A DNA stretch of 10,354 nucleotides from an uncultured Eubacteriales bacterium (GTDB lineage: Bacteria; Bacillota; Clostridia; Oscillospirales; Oscillospiraceae), in contig URHT01000045.1 in the NCBI GenBank assembly GCA_900547745.1, positions 1 to 10,354 of the forward strand, given 5' to 3'. Below the pieces are notes generated by a model. The model was not told the origin of the DNA. It made no database searches and worked only from the letters and a program-made list of their open reading frames with translations. This document shows positions 1-6,321 of this stretch, one piece after another. Numbering within the stretch: position 1 is the first letter of the stretch; each line of letters opens with the position of its first letter. The translations under genes and the position numbers were made by a program.

Positions 1-370
1 TCTGAAGCGCAGCGGCAAGCCCCACGACGGCCGCGCCCCCGACTACGACGACTGGTCGCTGAACGGCGATATCCTGATGTATGATCCCGTGCTGGACAGC
101 GCCTTTGAGATCTCCTCCATGGGCATCCGTGTGGACGAAGCCGCCATGGACTACCAGCTGCGTAAGCGCGGCTGCGACGACCGCCGGGAGCTGCCCTTCC
201 ACAAGATGCTGCTCAGCGGCCAGCTGCCCCTGACCATCGGCGGCGGCATCGGTCAGAGCCGTCTGTGCATGCTGATGATCGGCACCTGCCACATCGGCGA
301 GGTGCAGGCCAGCCTGTGGGACAAAGCCACCGTGGATGGCTGCGCACAGGCCGGCGTCATGCTGCTGTAA
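1..370 (+). CDS. asnA: Aspartate-ammonia ligase (asparagine synthetase A), C-terminal part
   Basis: This is the 3' end of a gene that begins before the window; the frame is open from base 2 and ends at TAA 368-370, leaving about 122 residues. The enzyme makes asparagine from aspartate and ammonia with ATP (to AMP and PPi) in the cytoplasm and has a class II aminoacyl-tRNA-synthetase-like fold. Recognisable AsnA blocks are LNGDIL near the start of the visible part, FEISSMGIRV in the middle, and the near-terminal TIGGGIGQSRL followed by HIGEVQASLW. All match the C-terminal third of E. coli-type AsnA (full length about 330-340 residues). The protein ends where the family normally ends, so the 3' end is intact. 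A strong hairpin follows 16 bases after the stop. The identification is secure; the start and promoter are not visible. Confidence 0.95.
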   Translation, partial: LKRSGKPHDGRAPDYDDWSLNGDILMYDPVLDSAFEISSMGIRVDEAAMDYQLRKRGCDDRRELPFHKMLLSGQLPLTIGGGIGQSRLCMLMIGTCHIGEVQASLWDKATVDGCAQAGVMLL

Positions 371-386
371 ATCCTCCCATACAAAG

Positions 387-422
387 AACCGGCCCTGCGG
401 CGCATGCCGCAGGGCCGGTTTT
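387..422. terminator. Intrinsic terminator after asnA, probably bidirectional
   Basis: A perfect 15-bp stem (387-401 with 406-420) closes a four-base GCAT loop and runs into TTTT on the plus strand. On the minus strand the same hairpin is followed by TTCTTTG, so it can also end the convergent DivIVA-like gene, whose stop lies at 433-435. It is the only structure between the two convergent genes. Confidence 0.85.
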
Positions 423-432
423 CGTATGGCTC

Positions 433-1014
433 TTATTCCGCGCTGTTGAGGGCGTCCTCCAGTTGGCGCAGGGACTCCTCCATCCGGTCGAAGTTCTCTA
501 AATCGCACTCCTCCACATGGCGCTCCGCCCGCCGCAGCTCCTGCAGGACATCCTCCGCCATGCGCTGGTACTCGCCGCGCTGCTCGGCGCACCACTGGCG
601 CTGCCGCCCGATAAGCTGCGTCAGCTCCGCAATGGCCTTGCCCCGGAACTCCTCCGTGCGGCGGTGCGCACTGATCTCGATGTCCGCGATATGCTCCTTC
701 AGGGACTGGTACTGGGCCGCCGGCTCCCGCAGGGCGTCGTTCTCCCGCCGCACGGTTTCCAGCTTCTCCGACAGCTCTCGCACCCGGTAGCGCAGCGCGG
801 ACTCATTGTCCAGCCGCTTTTCCAGCTCTGCCAGACGGTCGGTCAGTTCCCGGTTCTGCTGCTCCGCGGCCTGCTTGTCCGTCAGCAGTTGTTCGTTCTC
901 TGCCATCAGCGCATCCAGCCGTGTCTGGTTCTCCTCCGCCGTTTTCTGAATGAAGGCGATGACATCCTCCCGGTCGAATCCTCCGAACATACACGTTTTG
1001 AAGCTGGTTTCCAT
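433..1014 (-). CDS. DivIVA-like coiled-coil protein
   Basis: Predicted 193-residue, highly charged cytoplasmic protein. The N-terminus (FKTCMFGGFDREDVIAFIQ, residues 5-23) resembles the short membrane-curvature-binding N-terminal fold of DivIVA/GpsB proteins, in which an F-x-x-x-x-x-G-[FY]-x-x-x-[DE]-V-x-x-F pattern precedes a coiled coil. Residues about 24-105 and 145-190 are rich in E, K, Q, R and L with heptad character, as expected for a long coiled coil. There is no signal peptide or membrane segment. The start was placed at ATG 1012-1014 because GAGAGAGG lies about nine bases upstream and a good promoter lies just beyond. A longer frame reaches 1203 but runs through that promoter. DivIVA-family proteins recruit partners to cell poles or septa; a role in division or cell shape is inferred only from the N-terminal resemblance. 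Confidence 0.7.
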   Translation of the reverse strand: METSFKTCMFGGFDREDVIAFIQKTAEENQTRLDALMAENEQLLTDKQAAEQQNRELTDRLAELEKRLDNESALRYRVRELSEKLETVRRENDALREPAAQYQSLKEHIADIEISAHRRTEEFRGKAIAELTQLIGRQRQWCAEQRGEYQRMAEDVLQELRRAERHVEECDLENFDRMEESLRQLEDALNSAE

Positions 1015-1044
1015 AGCCGCGTTCCTCTCTCTCGATTTTTGTCC

Positions 1045-1073
1045 ATCATACCACAAGCGCCGCCGCTTGACAA
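1045..1073 (-). promoter_or_regulatory. Sigma-A promoter of the DivIVA-like gene
   Basis: On the minus strand, TTGTCA (complement of 1068-1073) and TATGAT (complement of 1045-1050) are separated by exactly 17 bases. The predicted start of transcription is near 1038, giving a leader of about 25 bases before the ATG at 1014. Confidence 0.75.
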
Positions 1074-1153
1074 GCGATGCGCTCGAAAAAGCCGCGCTGA
1101 CGGACGCCTTTCGACCCGCCTTGTATTTTTTGTAAAAAAATCGAAATTGGGGG

Positions 1154-1182
1154 TTGCCAAGCTGTCCGTTCTGTGGTAACAT
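1154..1182 (+). promoter_or_regulatory. Promoter of the glycine riboswitch/symporter transcript
   Basis: TTGCCA (1154-1159), a 17-base spacer and TAACAT (1177-1182). The -10 box is preceded by TGG (1174-1176), making an extended -10. An A/T-rich tract at 1121-1146 immediately upstream of the -35 may act as an UP element. The predicted start of transcription near 1189 lies just before the riboswitch. Confidence 0.75.
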
Positions 1183-1204
1183 ACGTCCATCAATTTGATA
1201 CACT

Positions 1205-1328
1205 CGATGAAAGGTCCGGAATGTTCAGACCGGATGCGGAGGGTACTCTGGAGAATCCCATTCAGTTGGGTGCCGAAGGTGCAAGGCGCGCACACGCCGA
1301 ATCTCTCAGGCAAAAGGACGGAGCTGAC
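1205..1328 (+). promoter_or_regulatory. Glycine riboswitch, single aptamer with degenerate 5' partner
   Basis: The hallmark conserved strings of the glycine (gcvT) aptamer are present: CTCTGGAGA at 1246-1254, GTGCCGAAGGTGCAA around 1270-1284 and TCTCTCAGGCAAAAGGACGG at 1302-1321. P1 can form from 1246-1250 with 1319-1323, P2 from GAGA 1251-1254 with the TCTC run near 1304-1307, and two peripheral hairpins from CCCA/TGGG (1257-1260/1267-1270) and GGCG/CGCC (1285-1288/1295-1298). Upstream, 1205-1243 folds into a small GGTC/GACC hairpin and carries ATGA and GGA elements that could form the kink-turn seen in these RNAs. This looks like a remnant 'ghost' first aptamer, so the RNA would be a singlet with the functional aptamer downstream. 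It controls the AGCS symporter that follows. Confidence 0.93.
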
Positions 1329-1359
1329 AAGTAGTTTTGCTTGCCCCCCTGACTTCTCC

Positions 1360-1391
1360 AGAGTCGCTGCCATGCAGCGGCTCTCATTTTT
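1360..1391 (+). terminator. Riboswitch-controlled intrinsic terminator
   Basis: The stem 1360-1370 with 1374-1384 (11 bp, one G-T wobble, loop CAT) is followed by CATTTTTA, just before the symporter ribosome site. Its left arm overlaps 1354-1364, which is perfectly complementary over 11 bases to 1245-1255, the 5' strand of aptamer P1/P2. That pairing would be an antiterminator. Ligand-stabilised P1 removes the partner and lets the terminator form, so glycine should switch the gene off. Confidence 0.85.
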
Positions 1392-1410
1392 ATGTAAGGA
1401 GAAAGAAACC

Positions 1411-2829
1411 ATGATTGAATCTACCCTGTTCCCTATCGTTTCCAAGATCAACGAGTATCTCAGTAACTACGTCCTCATCTTCCTGCTGATGGGCGTCGGC
1501 CTGTGGTACTCCATCCGCACCCGCTTCGTGCAGGTACGCTGCTTCGGCGAGGGCATGAAGAAGTTTTTCGGTGAGATGAACCTCCGGGGCGGCGCGCAGA
1601 AAAGCGGCATGACCTCCTTCCAGGCGCTGGCCACCGCCATCGCCGCGCAGGTGGGTACCGGCAACATCGTGGGTGCCTCCGGCGCGATCCTCACCGGCGG
1701 CCCCGGCGCCATCTTTTGGATGTGGGTCATCGCTTTCTTCGGCATGGCCACCATCTACGCAGAGGCCACGCTGGCCCAGAAGACCCGCATCGTGGGGCCG
1801 GACGGCAACATCAAGGGCGGCCCCGTGTACTACATCACCACGGCGTTCAAGGGCGGCTTTGGCAAGTTCCTTGCAGGCTTCTTCGCCGTGTCTATCATTC
1901 TGGCGCTGGGCTTCATGGGCTGCATGGTGCAGTCCAACTCCATCGGCTCCACCATGGAGACGGCCTTCGGCATTCCCTCCTGGATCATGGGCGTCGTGCT
2001 GGTGATCATTTGCGCCGTTATCTTCCTGGGCGGCGTGCAGCGCCTGGCCGCCGTGACGGAGAAGCTCGTTCCCATCATGGCCGGTATCTTCCTGCTGGGC
2101 GGTCTGGCGATCCTCATCGCCCGCATCCAGTACGTCCCCGCCACCTTCGGCATGATCTTCAAGTATGCGTTCCAACCGCAGGCCATCATCGGCGGTGGCT
2201 TCGGCTACGCCATCAAGACCGCTATCAGCCAGGGCGCCAAGCGCGGCCTGTTCTCCAATGAGGCCGGTATGGGTTCCACGCCCCACGCCCACGCGCAGGC
2301 CAACGTGGCCCACGCCCACGATCAGGGGGTGGTGGCCATGATCGGCGTGTTTATCGACACCTTTGTGGTGCTGACCCTCAATGCCCTGGTCATCATCTGC
2401 ACACTGTACACCAAGGGCGGCCCGCTGGCCGGCGGCTACACCGGTGCCATCACCGAGACGCTGGGCAAGACCAATCTGGCCCAGACCGCCTTCGGCTCCG
2501 TGTTCGGTGCCAGCCTGGGCGCCAAGTTCGTGGCCATCTGCCTGCTGTTTTTCGCCTTTTCCACCATCCTCAGCTGGAACCTGTTCGGCAAGATCAACGC
2601 CAACTACCTGTTCGGCCGCAAGAACGGCAAGCTGTGCAGCGTCATCTACACCGTCATCGCGCTGGTGTTCATTTTCCTCGGCACCGTCTCCGGCAGCGAC
2701 TTCGTCTGGGAACTGACCGACATGTTTAACAACCTCATCGTCCTGCCCAACGTCATCGCGCTGTTCGCCCTGACGGGCATGGTGGCGACCAGCCTGAAGG
2801 AGGTCAAAAATGGCGAGCTGAAGGTCTGA
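1411..2829 (+). CDS. Sodium:alanine/glycine symporter, AGCS family
   Basis: Predicted 472-residue inner-membrane transporter of the alanine-or-glycine:cation symporter family (AgcS/DagA/AlsT type), importing glycine and/or alanine with Na+. The protein is mostly hydrophobic with around ten or eleven membrane segments and family-normal length. Signature segments are GTGNIVGASGAILTGGPGA (residues 82-100), GGPVYYI (136-142), FSNEAGMGSTPHAHA (281-295) and the following QG...GVFIDT (305-317). The start at ATG 1411 is set by AAGGAG at 1396-1401 with nine bases of spacing; an upstream in-frame ATG at 1195 would translate through the riboswitch and is rejected. The glycine riboswitch argues that glycine is a physiological substrate and that uptake is repressed when glycine is plentiful. 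A 15-bp hairpin follows the stop. Alanine versus glycine preference cannot be told from sequence. Confidence 0.95.
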   Translation: MIESTLFPIVSKINEYLSNYVLIFLLMGVGLWYSIRTRFVQVRCFGEGMKKFFGEMNLRGGAQKSGMTSFQALATAIAAQVGTGNIVGASGAILTGGPGAIFWMWVIAFFGMATIYAEATLAQKTRIVGPDGNIKGGPVYYITTAFKGGFGKFLAGFFAVSIILALGFMGCMVQSNSIGSTMETAFGIPSWIMGVVLVIICAVIFLGGVQRLAAVTEKLVPIMAGIFLLGGLAILIARIQYVPATFGMIFKYAFQPQAIIGGGFGYAIKTAISQGAKRGLFSNEAGMGSTPHAHAQANVAHAHDQGVVAMIGVFIDTFVVLTLNALVIICTLYTKGGPLAGGYTGAITETLGKTNLAQTAFGSVFGASLGAKFVAICLLFFAFSTILSWNLFGKINANYLFGRKNGKLCSVIYTVIALVFIFLGTVSGSDFVWELTDMFNNLIVLPNVIALFALTGMVATSLKEVKNGELKV

Positions 2830-2851
2830 TCCTCCCCATATGAGATAAACG

Positions 2852-2886
2852 CAGGAGCCCTCCGCAAGATGTGCGGAGGGCTCCTG
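2852..2886. terminator. Hairpin terminator between convergent symporter and RNHCP genes
   Basis: A perfect 15-bp stem (2852-2866 with 2872-2886) closes a five-base AGATG loop. No strong T-run directly follows on either strand (TGTGCTGCGCTTTT on plus, CGTTTATC on minus), so termination may be moderate. Its location between two convergent stops (2829 and 2897) supports a shared terminator. Confidence 0.65.
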
Positions 2887-2896
2887 TGCTGCGCTT

Positions 2897-3343
2897 TTAC
2901 ATACGATCCGAGATGTCAGGCGGCAGCTTGCCGTCGCCGCCCATCAGCTCGGTCATCTCCCGGATCTGTTCCAGCGGGAACGGCGGCTCGCAGAGGGGCC
3001 GCAGGGCGATGCTCATCAGCTTCATGGGGTTGTCGTCCGCCGCCGATCGGTTGGAGCTGAGGACTCCGCAGCGGCGGCAGCGGTGGATGATGGCCCACTC
3101 GCCTCCCCTGCGCACCCACACCGCCACCGGCTCCATGATCCCGCCGCAGACTGCGGCGCGGTCGCCGGGTTCAATGTCCACATGCAGGCTGCACAGGCAG
3201 TTGCTGCAGTGATTCCGGTGGTCTGAGCCTGCGTTCTCCGGCGTCATCAGCCGGCCGCAGACCTTACAGGTAAAGCCGTCCTGACAGGGATGGGTCTTGT
3301 AGTAGCCTTTTTCGTATTGCTTGCGCTTGTTTTCGCGGTTCAT
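2897..3343 (-). CDS. RNHCP-domain zinc-ribbon protein
   Basis: Predicted 148-residue soluble protein. It carries the motif that names the RNHCP family: HRNHCSNCLCSLHVDIEPGDR at residues 42-62, followed by C66-GG-x-M-x-P. Paired cysteines at C26/C29, C46/C49 and C89/C92, with C66 and H42/H45, suggest one or two structural zinc sites. The N-terminus is basic (KRKQYEKGYYK) and the C-terminus is a short acidic/hydrophobic tail. The family is widespread in Firmicutes and has no established biochemical function known to me; nucleic-acid or ribosome contact is only a guess from zinc-ribbon plus basic character. The ATG at 3343 has an ideal AGGAGG (complement of 3352-3357) eight bases upstream. The gene is monocistronic with its own promoter about 155 bases upstream, and the leader contains a possible short ORF and hairpin. 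Confidence 0.85.
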   Translation of the reverse strand: MNRENKRKQYEKGYYKTHPCQDGFTCKVCGRLMTPENAGSDHRNHCSNCLCSLHVDIEPGDRAAVCGGIMEPVAVWVRRGGEWAIIHRCRRCGVLSSNRSAADDNPMKLMSIALRPLCEPPFPLEQIREMTELMGGDGKLPPDISDRM

Positions 3344-3377
3344 GTCCTGTTCCTCCTGAAGAATCGGTGATCCGGTT

Positions 3378-3414
3378 CGGGAGGAATGGCGGAAAGTGAT
3401 TTGCCAACCTCCCG
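3378..3414 (-). promoter_or_regulatory. Leader hairpin upstream of the RNHCP gene
   Basis: CGGGAGG (3378-3384) pairs with CCTCCCG (3408-3414) across a 23-base interval that contains an additional GGC/GCC pairing. The hairpin lies in the untranslated leader between a possible short ORF and the RNHCP ribosome site. No T-run follows, so it is not an obvious intrinsic terminator. A regulatory role is inference. Confidence 0.4.
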
Positions 3415-3415
3415 G

Positions 3416-3454
3416 TCAGGCCACACTCTCCAGTCGAGATTTGTTACGTTTCAA
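3416..3454 (-). CDS. Possible 12-codon leader peptide upstream of the RNHCP gene
   Basis: A TTG-initiated ORF encodes MKRNKSRLESVA and stops with TGA (complement of 3416-3418). It is preceded by AAAGGAG (complement of 3461-3467) at a six-base spacing, a strong ribosome site with no other start to serve. It sits inside the transcript from the 3505-3533 promoter and is followed directly by the 3378-3414 hairpin. The layout resembles leader-peptide regulation, but so short an ORF could arise by chance. Confidence 0.4.
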   Translation of the reverse strand: MKRNKSRLESVA

Positions 3455-3504
3455 AAAATTCTCCTTTGAAAATACAGGTATCGCACACACACGATCCATT
3501 TTCT

Positions 3505-3533
3505 ACTATATGCGCCAAGCGGGCGTTTGTCAA
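3505..3533 (-). promoter_or_regulatory. Strong sigma-A promoter of the RNHCP transcript
   Basis: On the minus strand a perfect TTGACA (complement of 3528-3533) and TATAGT (complement of 3505-3510) are separated by 17 bases. Transcription should begin near 3498, giving a leader of about 155 bases before the ATG at 3343. Confidence 0.85.
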
Positions 3534-3546
3534 GGGACCACCACCC

Positions 3547-3566
3547 TGTTAGAAATGTGTTAGAAA
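3547..3566. repeat. Tandem 9-bp direct repeat with 11-bp period upstream of the RNHCP promoter
   Basis: TGTTAGAAA occurs at 3547-3555 and again at 3558-3566, one helical turn apart. Relative to the minus-strand promoter the pair lies 13 bases upstream of the -35 box. This geometry is typical of binding sites for OmpR/PhoB-type response regulators; the binding protein is unknown. Confidence 0.5.
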
Positions 3567-3590
3567 GAAGCTGCCGCTTCCCTCCTGCGG

Positions 3591-3631
3591 AAAAAAGAAA
3601 AACCTCGAAACCGTTGTGGTTTCAAGGTTTT
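3591..3631 (-). terminator. Intrinsic terminator of the tRNA-Ala transcript
   Basis: Read on the minus strand, a 14-bp stem (3618-3631 with 3599-3612, one T-G wobble, five-base loop) is followed by TTCTTTTTT. It begins four bases after the tRNA CCA end. It is a textbook Rho-independent terminator. Confidence 0.92.
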
Positions 3632-3634
3632 CTT

Positions 3635-3710
<76 letters not shown>

Positions 3711-3743
3711 ATATGTTGTTGCTTTCTCGCCGTCGACTTGCTC

Positions 3744-3771
3744 AGTATAGCATAAACACGAAAAATGTCAA
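3744..3771 (-). promoter_or_regulatory. Promoter of tRNA-Ala
   Basis: On the minus strand, perfect TTGACA (complement of 3766-3771) and TATACT (complement of 3744-3749) are separated by 16 bases, followed about 34 bases later by the mature tRNA 5' end. An A/T-rich region lies upstream of the -35. Confidence 0.85.
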
Positions 3772-3851
3772 CCCCTAATTTACAAATTTCCAAAGAAATT
3801 TCTCCGCCTGTTATTCCCGCATTTGTGCCATGGGAAAACTGCGGGCTGATT

Positions 3852-3895
3852 CGATAGACAGAGAGGGCCGCACCTGCGGACCTCTCTGTCTGTCG
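3852..3895 (-). terminator. Long hairpin terminator after the flavin oxidoreductase gene
   Basis: A roughly 20-bp stem (3852-3871 with 3876-3895, one mismatch and one wobble, four-base loop) begins eight bases beyond the TGA stop of the minus-strand oxidoreductase gene. A clear T-run does not follow (TATCGAATC is internal to or follows the stem), so it may instead stabilise the 3' end. It also insulates the tRNA promoter. Confidence 0.6.
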
Positions 3896-3903
3896 GGTGT
3901 GCA

Positions 3904-6180
3904 TCAGATCTTGATAGCCAGATTATAGGCGGCCTTGGTGGCCTGCCACATGTTGCCCGGCTTCTGGGTATTGTAGCTGTCGCCGATGTTGTGTACCTCC
4001 GGCGCCACCATCTCCTGCTGGGCGGAAAGGAACGGCCCGTCGTCGCCGCGGTTGCCGATGGCCATGACCACCAGATCCGCCGGCAGCTGCTCGATGTACT
4101 CCTCCTTCGTCATCTTGGGCGCCAGAGGATTCTCCACGTTCTTGGGGATGATGGGCGTCCATGTGCAGTAGGGGTCAGGCACGGCCTTGCTGCAGTTCCG
4201 GGCCAGCACCACATGGCCGTTCTCGAACCGCACTACCCGGGCGCAGTTGATGAGCTTGCCGCCGTCCGCCTCGAAGTAGTGGATGAGGTGACCGCGATTG
4301 GCAGTGCAGGCGCCCTCCTCGAAGTTCTCCATCATCTCCACACAGGTGACGCTGCGCTGCTTTTCGGTGGCCAGCCAGTAGGCCGTCTCCAGACCCACGG
4401 CGCCGCCGCCCACCACCACGATGGTCTTGTCGGTATCAGCCAACTCCTCCGGATGGGTCAGCAGCCATGTAGCATCGATATGCCGCGTCTCGGTGAGGCC
4501 CGGGATGGGGGGCATCCCCTCCCTGCTGCCGTTGGCGAACACCACGGCGTCGTACTTTCCGGCCTTCAAGTCCGCGTTGGTCACGGTGGTGTTCAGCTTC
4601 ACCGTGACGCCCTTGGCCTTCTTCACCTGTGCGATGAGCCAGTCCATGTAGTTGTGCAGCTCGTACTTGCTCAGGGGCGCACCGGCGGCGTGCATCTTGC
4701 CGCCCATTTTGTCGGACTTCTCAAAGACCTCCACTTTGTGGCCCCGCTGGGCGGCGGTGACGGCGAAGTTCAGACCGGCGCAGCCCGCACCGATGACGGC
4801 AATCTTCTTGGCCTTCTCCGCCTTGGCGGGCACGGCGGGCAGCAGCTCCTCGAAGCCGGTGCGGGGGTTGACGGCGCACTGGGGATGTCCGCCCTCCACG
4901 AACTCGTTGACGCAGGCCTCCTGACAGCCGATGCAGGGACGGATGTCCTCCACCTTGCCGGCATAGGCTTTCTTACACCAGTCGGGATCGGCCAGCACGG
5001 GCCGTCCCAACATGACCATGTCGCACTTGCCGTCCCGCAGCGCCTTTTCCGCGATATCGGGATAGCCCAGCTTGCCCACGGCCACGATGGGCACCTCCAC
5101 CCCGGCATTGGACTTGATGCCGCGGGCGGCGAAATACTCCTTGGCCACCTTGGACACATCCAGGAAGCAGCCGGAGGGCATGCCAGCCGGCGGATGGGGC
5201 AGCCACCAGTTATCATAGCAGCCCAGATCCACGTCGAAGATGTCCACGCCGGCCTTCACCAGATTCTCCATGTAGTTCAGGGTATCTGCGATGGAACGGC
5301 CGTTCCGGAAGTGTTTCAGGCTCTTGACGGTGTTCATGCGCTCGCCGTACGTCTCCGCCAGCGCAAGGCTCAGGTCGATGCGGTACATGATGGGGTAATC
5401 CGGCCCTACCTTTTTGCGGATGGCCTTGATAAGCTCCACGCCGAAGCGCTGCCAGTCGGTGTACTTGCCCAGCTTGCGGCGGTTGAAGGCGGGGCTGGTC
5501 AGCTGATCCAGCAGATAGCCCTCGTGGCCGTGGAGGTACACGCCGTCGATGCCCATAACCTTGGCGTCCATGGACGCCTGCGCCGCGTTGCGGATGATGA
5601 GGTCACACTCCAGATCCGTCAGGGGGCGGCAGGGCACATCGGGTAGATAGAAGTTGGGGTTCCATGAGGCGGACACCGGCAGCTGGTATTTGGTCAGCAG
5701 GCACTGGGGATTGCCCACGCGGCCCAGACCCGGCGTCAGCTGGATGAAGATGCGGCTGCCCCGGGCGTGGACGCCCTGCGCCAGATCGCGCCAGCCCATG
5801 AAGTTGGTGCGGGTGCCGTCGATACGGGGGAAATAGGAGTAGTTCCCCTTCTCCGTTACGGAGGAATCGATGTGGTGGCTGATGGGCACAAGGCCGGTGG
5901 TCAGCAGACCCACGCCGCCCTCGGCGCGGGCGAAGAAGTACTGTAGCATCTTGTCGTTGGGCCGCCCCGTCTCCTCCGCCATCTGGCAGTTGCCCATGGG
6001 TGCCATGACAAGGCGGTTCTTCACCGTCAGCTTATTGATCTGGATGGGAGAAAACAGCGACGTGTAGGGATACAGCGCCTTCGTCATGCGGGCGGTGCCC
6101 CCCTCTCGATTCTCGCAGTCCGTGCGCACCCAGTTACCGAAGCTGTTCACCAGCTGCTGTACCAGAATATCCTTTTTCAA
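3904..6180 (-). CDS. FMN/4Fe-4S/FAD ene-reductase (BaiCD / 2-enoate reductase type)
   Basis: Predicted 758-residue NAD(P)H:flavin oxidoreductase of the Old Yellow Enzyme superfamily, fused as in 2-enoate reductase, FldZ, BaiCD/BaiH and 2,4-dienoyl-CoA reductase. An FMN-binding TIM barrel comes first (NRLVMAPMGN near 55-64; HGHEGYLLDQLTSP near 217-230). An iron-sulfur motif C416-x2-C419-x3-C423-x11-C435 follows, then an FAD site (IGAGCAG near 463-469) and an NAD(P)H site (VVVGGGAVG near 588-596). Such enzymes reduce activated C=C bonds. The H-E-G-Y-L-L-D-Q block resembles the Bai branch more than the HGAHGY form of 2-enoate reductases. The start is uncertain. TTG 6180 has GAGG eight bases upstream and suits the promoter. 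GTG 6213 would lie only about 12 bases from the predicted transcript start without a ribosome site. ATG 6087 would still keep the whole barrel. The gene is divergent from the HgdB-like operon; the substrate is unknown. Confidence 0.9.
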   Translation of the reverse strand: MKKDILVQQLVNSFGNWVRTDCENREGGTARMTKALYPYTSLFSPIQINKLTVKNRLVMAPMGNCQMAEETGRPNDKMLQYFFARAEGGVGLLTTGLVPISHHIDSSVTEKGNYSYFPRIDGTRTNFMGWRDLAQGVHARGSRIFIQLTPGLGRVGNPQCLLTKYQLPVSASWNPNFYLPDVPCRPLTDLECDLIIRNAAQASMDAKVMGIDGVYLHGHEGYLLDQLTSPAFNRRKLGKYTDWQRFGVELIKAIRKKVGPDYPIMYRIDLSLALAETYGERMNTVKSLKHFRNGRSIADTLNYMENLVKAGVDIFDVDLGCYDNWWLPHPPAGMPSGCFLDVSKVAKEYFAARGIKSNAGVEVPIVAVGKLGYPDIAEKALRDGKCDMVMLGRPVLADPDWCKKAYAGKVEDIRPCIGCQEACVNEFVEGGHPQCAVNPRTGFEELLPAVPAKAEKAKKIAVIGAGCAGLNFAVTAAQRGHKVEVFEKSDKMGGKMHAAGAPLSKYELHNYMDWLIAQVKKAKGVTVKLNTTVTNADLKAGKYDAVVFANGSREGMPPIPGLTETRHIDATWLLTHPEELADTDKTIVVVGGGAVGLETAYWLATEKQRSVTCVEMMENFEEGACTANRGHLIHYFEADGGKLINCARVVRFENGHVVLARNCSKAVPDPYCTWTPIIPKNVENPLAPKMTKEEYIEQLPADLVVMAIGNRGDDGPFLSAQQEMVAPEVHNIGDSYNTQKPGNMWQATKAAYNLAIKI

Positions 6181-6231
6181 GAGATCGTCCTCACTTTCCT
6201 GTTTGATTTGCACGCCTTGTATTCCGACTCC

Positions 6232-6260
6232 AGCATAGCATATTCATCTTGCAGAATCAA
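6232..6260 (-). promoter_or_regulatory. Promoter of the flavin oxidoreductase gene
   Basis: On the minus strand, TTGATT (complement of 6255-6260) and TATGCT (complement of 6232-6237) are 17 bases apart, with an extended -10 TGC directly before. A start near 6225 leaves a leader of about 45 bases before TTG 6180, which argues against the GTG at 6213. Confidence 0.65.
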
Positions 6261-6268
6261 CAAAAAAG

Positions 6269-6288
6269 ATGATGAAAAAGCCAATCAT
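6269..6288. promoter_or_regulatory. Inverted repeat between the two divergent promoters
   Basis: ATGAT (6269-6273) and ATCAT (6284-6288) form an inverted repeat with a 10-base centre, located exactly between the two divergent -35 boxes (ends at 6260 and 6292). A shared regulator could bind here. The arms are short and chance occurrence is quite possible. Confidence 0.3.
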
Positions 6289-6291
6289 TCG

Positions 6292-6320
6292 TTGCAACCT
6301 GCCACATTTTATGGTAGAAT
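6292..6320 (+). promoter_or_regulatory. Promoter of the CooC-like / HgdB-like operon
   Basis: TTGCAA (6292-6297) and TAGAAT (6315-6320) are separated by 17 bases, and TGG at 6312-6314 gives an extended -10. The -35 lies inside the 8-bp palindrome GTTGCAAC. Transcription should start near 6327, inside the Rex-like operator. Confidence 0.8.
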
Positions 6321-6321
6321 G

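Noticed and set aside
1015..1203. N-terminal extension of the DivIVA-like gene to 1203
   Set aside because: It runs through the gene's own promoter and the divergent riboswitch promoter; the DivIVA-like fold begins at the ATG at 1014.
1195..1410. N-terminal extension of the symporter from an upstream ATG
   Set aside because: The extra 72 codons are the glycine riboswitch and its terminator; a good AAGGAG site marks ATG 1411.
1390..2319. A 309-codon minus-strand frame opposite the symporter
   Set aside because: Composition dominated by G, H, A, D and E with no motif; the symporter on the other strand is unambiguous.
3991..5646. A 551-codon open frame on the plus strand opposite the flavin oxidoreductase
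   Set aside because: It is antisense to a gene with complete motif evidence, its product is low-complexity (rich in H, G, L, V), and GC-rich third positions readily create such frames.
6246..6263. Possible second Rex site at the oxidoreductase promoter
   Set aside because: Only the half-site TTGTT-A is present on the minus strand; the other arm does not match TTAACAA.
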